A DNA stretch of 64,000 nucleotides, from NCBI GenBank assembly GCA_003263845.1, contig JYJN01000021.1, positions 1-64,000 on the forward strand, in the 5' to 3' direction. Origin of the DNA: Vibrio aestivus (GTDB taxonomy: Bacteria; Pseudomonadota; Gammaproteobacteria; Enterobacterales; Vibrionaceae). A program made the position numbers and the translations under genes. This document shows positions 49,639-61,011 of the stretch, in pieces. Under the pieces are notes generated by a model, which saw only the letters and a list, made by a program, of their open reading frames with translations, searched no databases and was not told the DNA's origin. Position 1 is the stretch's first letter; every line of letters starts with the position of its first letter.

Positions 49639-49958
49639 AATCTTTCCTCGCGTTGATGCCAGACATCAAACATTCAAAGCACAGTACAAAAAGTGTACGC
49701 GATGGAATAGGCCTAGGCTTGAACGAAATTCACCATTCTCAAAAATGAGACAGCGAGATGACATTCATTTTGTTTGTCTATGTTTTGCGACTTACAGGTC
49801 ATTTTTCGGCGATATTATGTACACCGACGCAACTTTGACGCTACAAACTTTACCGAATCATTAACTTAGTGTAATTATCGTGCCTGACACAAGGAGCTGT
49901 GTGCGGCAATGATATGCCAAACTGGTATGGATTCAATTTCACCCTCTAGCTGTGATGC
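49639..49958. other. Non-coding gap between two divergent genes
   Basis: This 320-base stretch separates the DUF3135 gene (minus) from the response-regulator gene (plus), so it should hold both promoters. A short frame (49619-49864) has no ribosome binding site and no family look. I see no clear hexamers or repeats. Confidence 0.4.
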
Positions 49959-50900
49959 ATGAATATTCTAATTTGTGATGACTCGGCGCTCGCAAGGAAT
50001 GCGTTAGCGCGAAGCATTGAACTACTTCCGAATCAAACCTTATTGTTTGCTAAAAATGGTCGTGAGGCCTTGGAAATACTAGCATCTAACCCTATTGATG
50101 TGATGTTTCTTGATCTCACGATGCCTGATATAGACGGTTATCAAGTTCTTGAAATCATGCCCCACGAACACCCTACGAAAGTGGTGGTGGTATCAGGCGA
50201 TGTGCAAATTGAAGCTGAGACCCGTTGCATGAACTTGGGAGCTTACTGTTTTGCACGAAAACCATTTTCTGCTAGTTATGCCTCTGAAATCTTTACTCGT
50301 TTGGGCTTAGTGTATTCTTCAAATGGTCAACACATTGACACTATTCCTCCTCATGTGAAGTTCAAAGAGCTGACCAATATTGCCTTGGGGAAAGGGGCTG
50401 CCATCGTTTCCGATGCCATCGGAGAGTTTATCCATTTACCCATTCCAACGGTGGGTAATTTAGAGCGCAATGAACTTGAAATGATGCTTGGGGATTCTTT
50501 GAGTCGTAAAGATGTCGTGGCGGTCACTCAGCGTTTTGTCGGCTCAGGCTTTCACGGTGAAGCTCTGGTTTGTCTTCATGGAAGTGGTATCGGTCGAGTC
50601 GGGGAACAGCTTGGTTTTGCAATCGACGATAACTCTTACAATGAAATCGTATTGAATGTGGCTAACCTCTTTGTGTCTTCATTTATGCGCTCTTTGTGTG
50701 AGCAGATGGATGTGGAGATCTCACTTCGTCAGCCTGTCGTGCTGGATGGAAAGAACATGTCCAGTAAAAGCACCTTTGATGATCAAACCTTTACGGTTGA
50801 GTTTGTGTATCACAGCGATCATGAATTTGAGTGCGAAGTACTGTTTATGCTTGATGCTGAGTCAGAGGGAATGGTGAACCAAATCATGGAGTCGATATGA
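49959..50900 (+). CDS. Response regulator with C-terminal CheC/CheX-like domain
   Basis: The 313-residue protein has an N-terminal receiver domain with acceptor Asp52 (MFLDLTMPDIDGY) and conserved Lys101 (ARKPFSA). The C-terminal half (about 131-313) resembles CheC/CheX phosphatases: the first active-site pattern ExxN is intact at Glu137-Asn140 (ELTNIALGKGAA), while the second helix has NVAN (Asn233-Asn236), lacking the Glu. It may dephosphorylate a response regulator, perhaps itself. It overlaps the PAS-GGDEF gene by ATGA, so the two should act together. No histidine kinase is adjacent. Confidence 0.88.
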   Translation: MNILICDDSALARNALARSIELLPNQTLLFAKNGREALEILASNPIDVMFLDLTMPDIDGYQVLEIMPHEHPTKVVVVSGDVQIEAETRCMNLGAYCFARKPFSASYASEIFTRLGLVYSSNGQHIDTIPPHVKFKELTNIALGKGAAIVSDAIGEFIHLPIPTVGNLERNELEMMLGDSLSRKDVVAVTQRFVGSGFHGEALVCLHGSGIGRVGEQLGFAIDDNSYNEIVLNVANLFVSSFMRSLCEQMDVEISLRQPVVLDGKNMSSKSTFDDQTFTVEFVYHSDHEFECEVLFMLDAESEGMVNQIMESI

Positions 50901-51870
50901 GTTTTGGCGCTGATCTAAATGTGGTGGAAGAGCTGCATTGGTATACACAAGTCATCGATACCATGGATGTCGGTCTGTTTGTGCTCGATCTAGACTTCAA
51001 AGTCGTGGCGTGGAATCGCTTTATGCAGTCATACAGTGGTATTCCGTCAGCGAGATCCTTAATCAGAACTTATTCGCTGTTTGTAGCGGCTTGCCTCAAG
51101 CATGGATGGAAGCTAAGTTTCGTGCCAGCGTGTCACTCAAAACGAAAGGGTTTTCTTCGTGGGAAGATCGGCCGTGTATTTTCGAGTTTAAGAACTACTC
51201 ACCAGCATCGCGTGGCTTGCTTCAGATGCATCAAAATATGGTGATCACACCGCTGAGTTCACTGTGTGGAGGCGTGTCCCATCTTTGCGTGATGATTATT
51301 GATGTGTCCGATATTGCCCAGAATAAGATGCTGCTCAACGAGTCCAATAAGAAACTCTCGTATAAAAGTCGAATTGATGGCTTAACAGGTCTTCTCAATC
51401 GTGTGAGCTGGGAACAAACACTGGCCGAAGAGCTACAATCTTTGAAACTCGATGAAGAGCGAACTTCAACTTTGCTCATGTTCGACATTGATTTTTTCAA
51501 GAAGGTTAACGACAACTACGGTCACTGTGTTGGTGACGAGGTGATTCGTCATACTGCAGATCTCGCTGTGAGCTCTTCTCGTGCCACTGATTCGGTTGGT
51601 CGATATGGTGGTGAAGAGTTTGCCGTATTGTTGCCCAATACCTGTCATGAACAGGCGATGTATTTCGCACAAAGGCTGAGAAAGCGAGTAGAGAAGAGTC
51701 AGCTGGAAACCGAACAAGGGGCACTGAACTACACGATCAGTGTTGGTATCTGTGAATATCGAGCAAATAAGCTTAATACCACGACAGAATGGATTGCTGC
51801 GGCCGACGAGGCGCTCTATGAATCCAAGCAGGCGGGTAGGAATACTGTATCACTATATTGCCATGAATAG
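50897..51870 (+). CDS. PAS-GGDEF diguanylate cyclase, frameshifted
   Basis: Corrected length is about 324 residues. A PAS domain (VIDTMDVGLFVLDLDFKVVAW) is followed by a GGDEF domain: DIDFFKKVNDNYGHCVGDE and the active site RYGGEEFA. The inhibitory I-site RxxD (RATD) lies five residues before GGEEF, so product inhibition is expected. One A is probably missing near 51050 (CCGTCAGCGAG), giving IPSSEILNQNLFAV. It makes cyclic di-GMP, presumably under control of the overlapping receiver/CheC-like protein. No membrane segment is seen, so it is cytoplasmic. Confidence 0.9.
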
Positions 51871-51942
51871 TGGATGAGCGTATTCAATAAGCCTTGGGTT
51901 AAAATCTTGAATTCAATATTTTGGGCGAGCTTTTAGAATAGG

Positions 51943-52563
51943 CTAAGCAGTCGGAGTAATTTGGTAGCAACAGCGCCTTTGCCCCTGAACAATGTGCTCG
52001 GTACGTGCAATCGAGCAATCATCCCCCAATAACTGCTGAAAAACAGCCAGCTCTGATTGACATAAGCTCGGACAGCGCGTTGCTGCTTTGCAAATAGGGC
52101 AGTGGTTTTCGATTAAAACAAAACCCTCATCATTTTGCTCTAGCTCAGCCATGTAGCCTTCATTTTCGCGCAAAGCGACGAGTACAGAGAGCTTCTCTTC
52201 GAGGTTAGAAGCTGATTGCATCGCTTGTTGATAGGCGTCGAGTGTTTTGGCTTGTCGCTCAGCGGTGACTTTTTCCAAACCTTGCGGTCCAAAGACTTCC
52301 TCGATAGCATCGATCATTTGAATCGTCAGTTCACCGTGGCGATCGGTAAATTGGTTGTGCCCCTTACGAGTTAAAGACCAGTGACGGGTCGGGCGACCTA
52401 CTTTTACTTTCACATCGTGAAACGCAAGAATACCTTCGTCTTCTAAACTCTGCAGGTGCTGCCTTGCCCCCATGGTAGTGATACCTAGGTTCTCTGCAAG
52501 TTGCTTAGCGGTTACCGCTCCTTCCTTTTTTATGGTCTGTAGAATCCGATCACTGGTTTTCAT
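51943..52563 (-). CDS. HTH regulator with C-terminal Cys cluster (SufR-like)
   Basis: The 206-residue protein has an N-terminal winged helix (VTAKQLAENLGITTMGARQHL, residues 17-37, then KVGRPTRHWSLT). The C-terminal domain has Cys155, Cys158, Cys164, Cys168, Cys183, Cys198 and Cys199, with ENHCPICKAATRCPSLCQSE, the layout of SufR-type iron-sulfur repressors and related DeoR/ArsR-like proteins. It could sense iron-sulfur or redox state. Target genes are unknown. It is divergent from groES, 301 bases away, which may be coincidence. Confidence 0.82.
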   Translation of the reverse strand: MKTSDRILQTIKKEGAVTAKQLAENLGITTMGARQHLQSLEDEGILAFHDVKVKVGRPTRHWSLTRKGHNQFTDRHGELTIQMIDAIEEVFGPQGLEKVTAERQAKTLDAYQQAMQSASNLEEKLSVLVALRENEGYMAELEQNDEGFVLIENHCPICKAATRCPSLCQSELAVFQQLLGDDCSIARTEHIVQGQRRCCYQITPTA

Positions 52564-52736
52564 GCTGTCCCTCTTGTCTCTTGGGTATTATGTCTGATCC
52601 CATTAATAAAGCAAATAGTTGATAATTTGGCTCTGCCTACGGAGGACTCAATTTCGAGTTGAACCCGAAATACTGGTGATAAATGGGGTTAGGTCATGAA
52701 TTTTATCGACTCCATCACACTTTTTTTTGGCTCCCC

Positions 52737-52766
52737 CTTGGGATCACTTCTCAAACAACCCATATA
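52737..52766 (+). promoter_or_regulatory. Sigma-32 (heat shock) promoter of groESL
   Basis: CTCCCCCTTGGG ending at 52742 and ACCCATATA (52758-52766) match the sigma-32 pattern of CCCCCTTGAA and CCCCAT with a 16-base spacer, close to the E. coli groE promoter. It lies about 100 bases before groES. The rest of the 301-base gap shows nothing else I can name. Confidence 0.8.
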
Positions 52767-52864
52767 GTTTTCACAAGCTCGTGAACCTAACTCCCTATTC
52801 GTTTAGAACACTAAGGGATTAGGGCACTATCAAACAACATGGAAATTATCAGGAGAGACGACCG

Positions 52865-54856
<1,992 letters not shown>

Positions 54857-54906
54857 TCATCGCTCCGACAGGTATAGAAGCGTTAGCTGTTATACCAATA
54901 GGAAAT

Positions 54907-54934
54907 AAAAATCAGGCCTTTGCCCTGATTTTTT
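54907..54934 (+). terminator. groESL terminator
   Basis: AAAAATCAGG (54907-54916) pairs with CCTGATTTTT (54924-54933), about 50 bases after the groEL stop. Confidence 0.88.
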
Positions 54935-55090
54935 ATTTCTGCCTTTGTGTAGTCGTTTTTGACAATAAATTAGCATTCAAAGCGTCGTATTCAATTGATT
55001 GTCTATAGTTTGCTACTTACTATTACAGTTGGACATAACAGTGTTCAGATTTATAAATACAATCAATTAGAGTCTTATTTGGAGACCAGC

Positions 55091-55654
55091 ATGAAAAAAA
55101 CACTAGCAACAGCAGCAGTGGTCGCTGCACTTACCTCTTCTGCAGCATTCGCAGAAAGCTCGCCGGCAATGTTCTCAACATTGGATGGATTTAACGCGCC
55201 AGCTAAAGAAGCGGTTGGTGGTGTGCGCCTATCGGTTCTTCACGGTAAAGTAGATGAAGTGAAAGGTGTAGACTTCCCACTACTAGGTATGTCGGAAACG
55301 GATCGCACTACAGGTGTGAACTTTGGTCTTTTCCTTGGTGGCTCGAAAGTTAACGAAGAGATGAAAGGTGCATCGCTTGCACTATTTAACTGGCAAGAAG
55401 GTAAAGCTACCGGTGTTAACCTTGCGGCAGTGAACATTACGAACGATGTAAATGGCTTAAACTGGAGTGCGGTGAACTACTCAGAAGGTCACACTATGGC
55501 AGATGTTGGCCTAGCAAGTATCTCGAAGAAATCTAACTTCCAGTTAGGTGTTTTTAATATGACTGAAGAAATTGACGGCGTGCAGATTGGTCTAATCAAC
55601 TGTGCAGATAATGGTTTCTTTAAGTGTTTCCCAATCGTGAACTTCGCTAAGTAA
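55091..55654 (+). CDS. Secreted protein with repeated GxN/GL(I/V)N motifs
   Basis: The ATG at 55091 with GGAG ten bases before it gives 187 residues; an upstream frame from 54995 is ignored. The signal peptide MKKTLATAAVVAALTSSAAFA is cut after about residue 21. The mature part is made of repeats such as GVNFGLFLGG, GVNLAAVNI, GLNWSAVNYS, FQLGVFNM and VQIGLINCADNG, like the LA_2272-type surface repeats. Such repeats suggest a beta-solenoid or a beta-barrel-like fold in the periplasm or outer membrane. Function unknown. It has two Cys near the end. Confidence 0.8.
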   Translation: MKKTLATAAVVAALTSSAAFAESSPAMFSTLDGFNAPAKEAVGGVRLSVLHGKVDEVKGVDFPLLGMSETDRTTGVNFGLFLGGSKVNEEMKGASLALFNWQEGKATGVNLAAVNITNDVNGLNWSAVNYSEGHTMADVGLASISKKSNFQLGVFNMTEEIDGVQIGLINCADNGFFKCFPIVNFAK

Positions 55655-55680
55655 TCAGCGCAGTTTGATTGAGTAAACAA

Positions 55681-55704
55681 AAAGGGCTTCTAATGAAGCC
55701 CTTT
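55681..55704. terminator. Bidirectional terminator
   Basis: AAAGGGCTTC (55681-55690) pairs with GAAGCCCTTT (55695-55704) across TAAT, between the secreted-protein gene and the convergent glpX. Confidence 0.85.
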
Positions 55705-55727
55705 GTTGTATCTATTGCAGTTTTAAA

Positions 55728-56735
55728 CTACAGAATGATGTCGCGTACTTCAGGGTCTTTACGCTCTAGGTAGTGCGTAGACTTGATACGGCGAATCGTA
55801 CGGCAGCGGCCGCGAATCAGTAGCGTTTCAGTAGTAGCGATATTACCTTGACGTGAGATGCCTTCTAGCAGGTCACCTTTAGTAATGCCTGTTGCAGAGA
55901 ATACAACATTGTCGCTTCGCGCCATATCTTCCATACGAAGCACAACGTTCGCTTCCACGCCCATTTCTGCGCAGCGCTTAAGTTCTTCAGCGCCGTAAAT
56001 ACGGTTATCTTCACTGTCACCTTTAACTTCGTGGCGAGGCAGTAGACGGCCGTTCATGTCACCGTCTAACGCACGAATAACCGCTGCAGATACCACACCT
56101 TCTGGTGCGCCGCCGACACAGTACATTACGTCAACTTCGCTGTCTGGCATACAGGTTAAGATTGATGCCGCTACGTCACCGTCTGGCACCGCAAAGACAC
56201 GAACGCCATGGCTTTGCATTTCTGCAATAATCGCGTCATGGCGTGGTTTTGCAAGGGTAGTCACTACTAAAGTATCCAAGCTCTTACCTAGTGCTTTAGC
56301 AATGTTTTGTAGGTTTTCCATGATAGGTTTGTGTAGGTCGATGCAGCCTTTTGCACCCGGGCCCACTACCAATTTTTCCATGTACATATCGGGCGCTTTT
56401 AAGAAGCTGCCTTTCTCACCAGCTGCTAGTACAGCAAGGGCATTAGACTGGCCCATAGCAGTCATTCGAGTCCCTTCAATTGGATCGACAGCGATATCTA
56501 CTGCGTCGCCACCAATACCGACATTTTCTCCAATGTATAGCATTGGCGCATCGTCGATTTCACCTTCACCAATCACAATCTCACCGCTAATTTCCGTTTT
56601 GTTTAGCAGGGTGCGCATAACTTCTACTGCAGCGCCGTCGGCTGCAATTTTATCGCCACGGCCAAGCCATTTATAACCAGCCAGTGCTGCGCCTTCTGTA
56701 ACTCTTGAAAAGGCCATTGCCAGATCGCGTTTCAT
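55728..56735 (-). CDS. glpX: Class II fructose-1,6-bisphosphatase
   Basis: The start at 56735 gives MKRDLAMAFSRVTEGAALAG and 335 residues, matching E. coli GlpX (336); an upstream frame to 56819 crosses a repeat and is ignored. The metal- and phosphate-binding segments are GEGEIDDAPMLYIGE, VDPIEGTRMTAMGQ and PDGDVAASILTCMPDSEVD. It acts in gluconeogenesis. It is divergent from zapB, the usual neighbour. A short palindromic repeat sits 31 bases upstream of its start. Confidence 0.97.
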   Translation of the reverse strand: MKRDLAMAFSRVTEGAALAGYKWLGRGDKIAADGAAVEVMRTLLNKTEISGEIVIGEGEIDDAPMLYIGENVGIGGDAVDIAVDPIEGTRMTAMGQSNALAVLAAGEKGSFLKAPDMYMEKLVVGPGAKGCIDLHKPIMENLQNIAKALGKSLDTLVVTTLAKPRHDAIIAEMQSHGVRVFAVPDGDVAASILTCMPDSEVDVMYCVGGAPEGVVSAAVIRALDGDMNGRLLPRHEVKGDSEDNRIYGAEELKRCAEMGVEANVVLRMEDMARSDNVVFSATGITKGDLLEGISRQGNIATTETLLIRGRCRTIRRIKSTHYLERKDPEVRDIIL

Positions 56736-56765
56736 GATGACTCCAATTAAAAAGAGGGAATAGAG

Positions 56766-56798
56766 TATACCCATGCATCTTGAGGTTACCTGGGTATG
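56766..56798. repeat. Short palindromic repeat related to the 46859-47125 element
   Basis: ATACCCA (56767-56773) and TGGGTAT (56791-56797) are inverted around ATCTTGAGGTTAC, which is shared exactly with the right end of the element at 47102-47125. It lies in the 5' leader of glpX. The rest of the 341-base gap to zapB shows no gene. Confidence 0.75.
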
Positions 56799-57076
56799 GA
56801 TTCGGCGCGATTTTAACATATCAAAAAGGAAACGTTTGCTTTTTTCATATGGTGAACTTGTACTCGATCAATTCATCGAGAATTAATCATTTACTTGGCC
56901 GATATCATCGCCGAGTTGCCCCGTAAGTTATGGTGATGTCAATATAAGTCGCTTTTTTGACCAACCAGCGCAAATTATGCAATTTAACAGGTGTTTCTCG
57001 CAGGCGTGCTGAGTAGAATGGGGCTATATGTGGGTGCGCGCGCATTCCTAGAACGGATCAAACAAGGTAGGCTGAC

Positions 57077-57319
57077 ATGTCTTTTGAAGTATTAGAGCAA
57101 CTAGAAGCAAAAATTCAAACCGCAGTAGACACAATTGCCCTTCTGCAAATGGAAGTAGAAGAGCTAAAAGAAGAGAAAGATCAACTTGCAAATGAAGCGA
57201 ACGAGCTAAAAGCAAACCGCGAAGAGCTTGAGCAAAAAGCACAGCAAATGCAGCAAGAGCACGCAGCATGGCAAGAGCGTATCCGCAACCTACTGGGTAA
57301 AATGGACGAAGTTGAGTAA
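57077..57319 (+). CDS. zapB: Cell division protein ZapB
   Basis: This 80-residue protein is one long coiled coil ([20 protein letters not shown] then heptads through about residue 75, ending LLGKMDEVE). ZapB links ZapA at the Z-ring to MatP on the terminus region of the chromosome. Length and ends match the family. It is divergent from glpX and convergent with metF. Confidence 0.96.
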   Translation: MSFEVLEQLEAKIQTAVDTIALLQMEVEELKEEKDQLANEANELKANREELEQKAQQMQQEHAAWQERIRNLLGKMDEVE

Positions 57320-57395
57320 TCCTTAAACGACGTGTGTGATTCTTTCCTACTGAGCTTTTAATCAAGCATGCGGTAGATTAAGAAGTCTAAAAAAT

Positions 57396-57430
57396 AAAAA
57401 TGCCAATGGTGAAAAACCATTGGCATTTTT
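57396..57430. terminator. Bidirectional terminator between zapB and metF
   Basis: AAAAATGCCAATGGT (57396-57410) pairs perfectly with ACCATTGGCATTTTT (57416-57430) across GAAAA. Confidence 0.93.
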
Positions 57431-57454
57431 TGTATCAGCAGAGGAAGAACCGGA

Positions 57455-58359
<905 letters not shown>

Positions 58360-58400
58360 TCAACTAGCAAGGCTAGCCGCTCAATATCAATTCCGTAATT

Positions 58401-58424
58401 TGACGTTTAGACGTCTATATGTCC
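58401..58424 (-). promoter_or_regulatory. MetJ operator of metF (three met boxes)
   Basis: TGACGTTT, AGACGTCT and ATATGTCC lie as three tandem 8-mers (58401-58424). The middle one equals the MetJ consensus AGACGTCT. MetJ with S-adenosylmethionine should repress metF here. Confidence 0.92.
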
Positions 58425-58551
58425 ACAGAATGTAATGAATACGAATTAATGTCAATAATGAGATTATGAATTTTTTTCATGTTTAATATGAAAAAGACTT
58501 AACGACAGAAGGGTTACCTCTATGGAAGCTGTAATTGGTTTGATAATTAAA

Positions 58552-58576
58552 GAAGGCAAGCGTTGCACTTGCCTTC
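58552..58576 (-). terminator. metBL terminator
   Basis: GAAGGCAAG (58552-58560) pairs with CTTGCCTTC (58568-58576); on the minus strand TTTAATT follows. It lies just past the metL stop. Confidence 0.8.
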
Positions 58577-58599
58577 GAATTGAGTTGCGGGTTTTCTTC

Positions 58600-61011
58600 T
58601 TATAGAAGGCTGGAAAGCAAGTTGAGGTCTGACTGGATTGCGCCAGCAGTGACTTCTCGACCTGCACCCGGGCCGCGAATCACAAGTGGGTTATCCTTGT
58701 ACCATTTACTCTCGATGGCAAAGATGTTGTCGCATGGAAGTAGGTTGGCAAGAGCATGCTCTTTTGCGAGCGCCTCCACACCGACGGTAGCAACGCCGTC
58801 TTTTTCCAAACGAGCGACATAACGTAGAACTTTGTCTTCACGTTGGGCTTTTTCCAGCAGTTCGGCCAGTTTATCGCTGAGAAGTTGCCCTTTATCTAGG
58901 AAGTCATCCAGTGACAAATCCGCTAGCTCGGCAGGGACTAAAGATTCCACCCTGACGTTTTCTGGTTCGATTTCCAAACCGGATTCGCGAGCAAGGATGA
59001 CGAGTTTACGCATCACATCAGAACCATCTAAATCAGCGCGAGGGTCGGGTTCGGTTAGCCCTTGCTGCCATGCCAAATCCACAAGCTCTGCGAACGGGAC
59101 GCTGCCATCGTATTGCTGGAACAACCAAGACAAAGTTCCTGAGAAGATTCCAGATAGCGCGACAATTTCATCACCACTTTCACGCAGATCGCGAACGGTG
59201 TGGTTGATCGGTAGGCCAGCGCCAACGGTAGCGTTGTATAGCCAGTGGCGGTTAATTTTCGCAAACGCATCTTGAACGGCGTGGTAGTACTCACTTGCGG
59301 CAGAGCCCGCAACTTTGTTAGCGGAAATTAAGTGTAAACCTTGCTCTGCAATCTCTAGGTACTGCTCTGCCAGCACTTTACTTGCAGTCACATCCAAGAC
59401 GATGGCATCGTCGTAGCCTTGTAGATTACCCAGCTGTTCAATCCACGTTTTGCCATCGTTAGCAATCGCTTCTTCGTCGAAGTGGGCGCTTACTGATGCG
59501 GCATCAATACCTTTTGGATCGAACCAGTAGGTTTGACTATCAACAACGGCGACCAAGTCAAAGCTCATACCACGGCGTTTTTCTAGCTCTACTTTCTGCT
59601 CGGCAAAAAGGCTAAGCCAACTTGAGCCGATGTTGCCTTTACCACATAGTGCAACCGCGACGCGTTTCTGAGCTTGGAACAGCTGGCTATGCACTTGCTT
59701 CACCAACTGATCGGTTTGTGTCGTGCGCAGCACAGCGACTAGGCTCAAACCCGATTGAGATTCTGAAATAAACTCAACAGGAGACGACTTTAACTGCTGG
59801 TAAAAGCCATAACAGTGGTTGGCATTCTTAATCACACCAGCACCTACCGCAGCAACCAGTGAGTAGCCTTCTTTGAGTTTGATTTCTGCTTCTATGGCTG
59901 CGTCTTGTAAGTGACTTAACGCACCACCTGCAATCTCAGCGGTATAGGCTAGGCGAATGCGGAATTGGTCTGGTTGAGCTTCAAAAGCGAGTGGCTCTAA
60001 CTGAGCACGTTTGAGGCTATTGAGCAGCTCTTTCTCTACACGGTCGAAGTCGTGACCGTGGCCGAAAGTCAGTTGAATCAGCAGTACTTCATCAAGAGAG
60101 GTGATGATCTTTGCACCACGGCCAGAGGCCAGTACGCGCTCAATACGTGTAGAACCAGACTCTGGTTGGTAACTGCAACGTAGGTGTAAATCCATAGTAC
60201 TTTGCGCAACAGGCTGCAATGTACGGCTATGTAGAACCGGTGCTGCAAGACGAGCTAGCTCACTGGCTTCATCTAAGCGCAGTAGTGGCAGCAAGCAAGC
60301 ATCAGAGACCAAGCGCGGATCGGCACTGTAAACACCTGCAACGTCGCTCCAGATAGTCACACGAGAGACTTCAGCCAATGCGCCAATAACGGTTGCTGAG
60401 TAGTCTGAGCCATTGCGCCCAAGCAGCACAGTTTGCCCTTGTTCGTTTTGCGCCATGAATCCGGTAATCACCACTCGATGGTGCGCGTGTTGAGCCAGTA
60501 CTTCTTTCAGTAGTGGGTAAGAGTTACCGCGGTCAACTTCTGGTTGAGTCCCTGCCTCTGCTCTCAAAAAAGCACGTGCATCTTGTGCAACTGCCGCTAA
60601 GTCTTGCTCATTGAGCAATGCAGCAAGCAGCCTTGAAGACCAAACTTCACCATGACCTAGCACTGATGCTTTTTCTGCTTCAGATAGCGGCGCGACCAGT
60701 TCGCCAAGCGTACTGAATTCATCGATAAGCTGGGATTCGAGTTCTTGCTTAAGCGGGGAAGTCAGCAGATTTTCAATCAGGTCGATTTGAAAGCGTTTTA
60801 GCTCTTGCAGTGCTTCGTGTGCAAGGCGACCGTCTTTGCTTAACGCTTCGATAAACTCAATCAGCTTATTGGTTGTTTTGCCTGCGGCAGAAACCACAAC
60901 AAGATCTTCGCTGTCGGAATACTCTTTTAAGATATTGGCGACGCGACGGTAGCATTCTGGATTGGCTAAGCTACTGCCACCAAACTTGTGTAGTTGACGA
61001 GAAGCGGTCAT
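58600..61011 (-). CDS. metL: Bifunctional aspartokinase II/homoserine dehydrogenase II
   Basis: The 803-residue protein joins an aspartokinase (KFGGSSLANPECYRRVA at residue 9; GRNGSDYSATVIGAL near 200) to a homoserine dehydrogenase (VALCGKGNIGSSWLSLF near 450; SANKVAGS; TVGAGLPINHTVRDL). It catalyses the first and third steps from aspartate to homoserine. The ATG overlaps the metB stop by one base (TAATG), so the two are co-translated. It is intact, in contrast to its neighbours. MetL in E. coli is regulated by MetJ and not by feedback. Confidence 0.97.
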   Translation of the reverse strand: MTASRQLHKFGGSSLANPECYRRVANILKEYSDSEDLVVVSAAGKTTNKLIEFIEALSKDGRLAHEALQELKRFQIDLIENLLTSPLKQELESQLIDEFSTLGELVAPLSEAEKASVLGHGEVWSSRLLAALLNEQDLAAVAQDARAFLRAEAGTQPEVDRGNSYPLLKEVLAQHAHHRVVITGFMAQNEQGQTVLLGRNGSDYSATVIGALAEVSRVTIWSDVAGVYSADPRLVSDACLLPLLRLDEASELARLAAPVLHSRTLQPVAQSTMDLHLRCSYQPESGSTRIERVLASGRGAKIITSLDEVLLIQLTFGHGHDFDRVEKELLNSLKRAQLEPLAFEAQPDQFRIRLAYTAEIAGGALSHLQDAAIEAEIKLKEGYSLVAAVGAGVIKNANHCYGFYQQLKSSPVEFISESQSGLSLVAVLRTTQTDQLVKQVHSQLFQAQKRVAVALCGKGNIGSSWLSLFAEQKVELEKRRGMSFDLVAVVDSQTYWFDPKGIDAASVSAHFDEEAIANDGKTWIEQLGNLQGYDDAIVLDVTASKVLAEQYLEIAEQGLHLISANKVAGSAASEYYHAVQDAFAKINRHWLYNATVGAGLPINHTVRDLRESGDEIVALSGIFSGTLSWLFQQYDGSVPFAELVDLAWQQGLTEPDPRADLDGSDVMRKLVILARESGLEIEPENVRVESLVPAELADLSLDDFLDKGQLLSDKLAELLEKAQREDKVLRYVARLEKDGVATVGVEALAKEHALANLLPCDNIFAIESKWYKDNPLVIRGPGAGREVTAGAIQSDLNLLSSLL

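Noticed and set aside
56056..56676. 206-codon open frame on the plus strand inside glpX
   Set aside because: It is a shadow of glpX with Ser/Pro/Thr-rich low-complexity translation.
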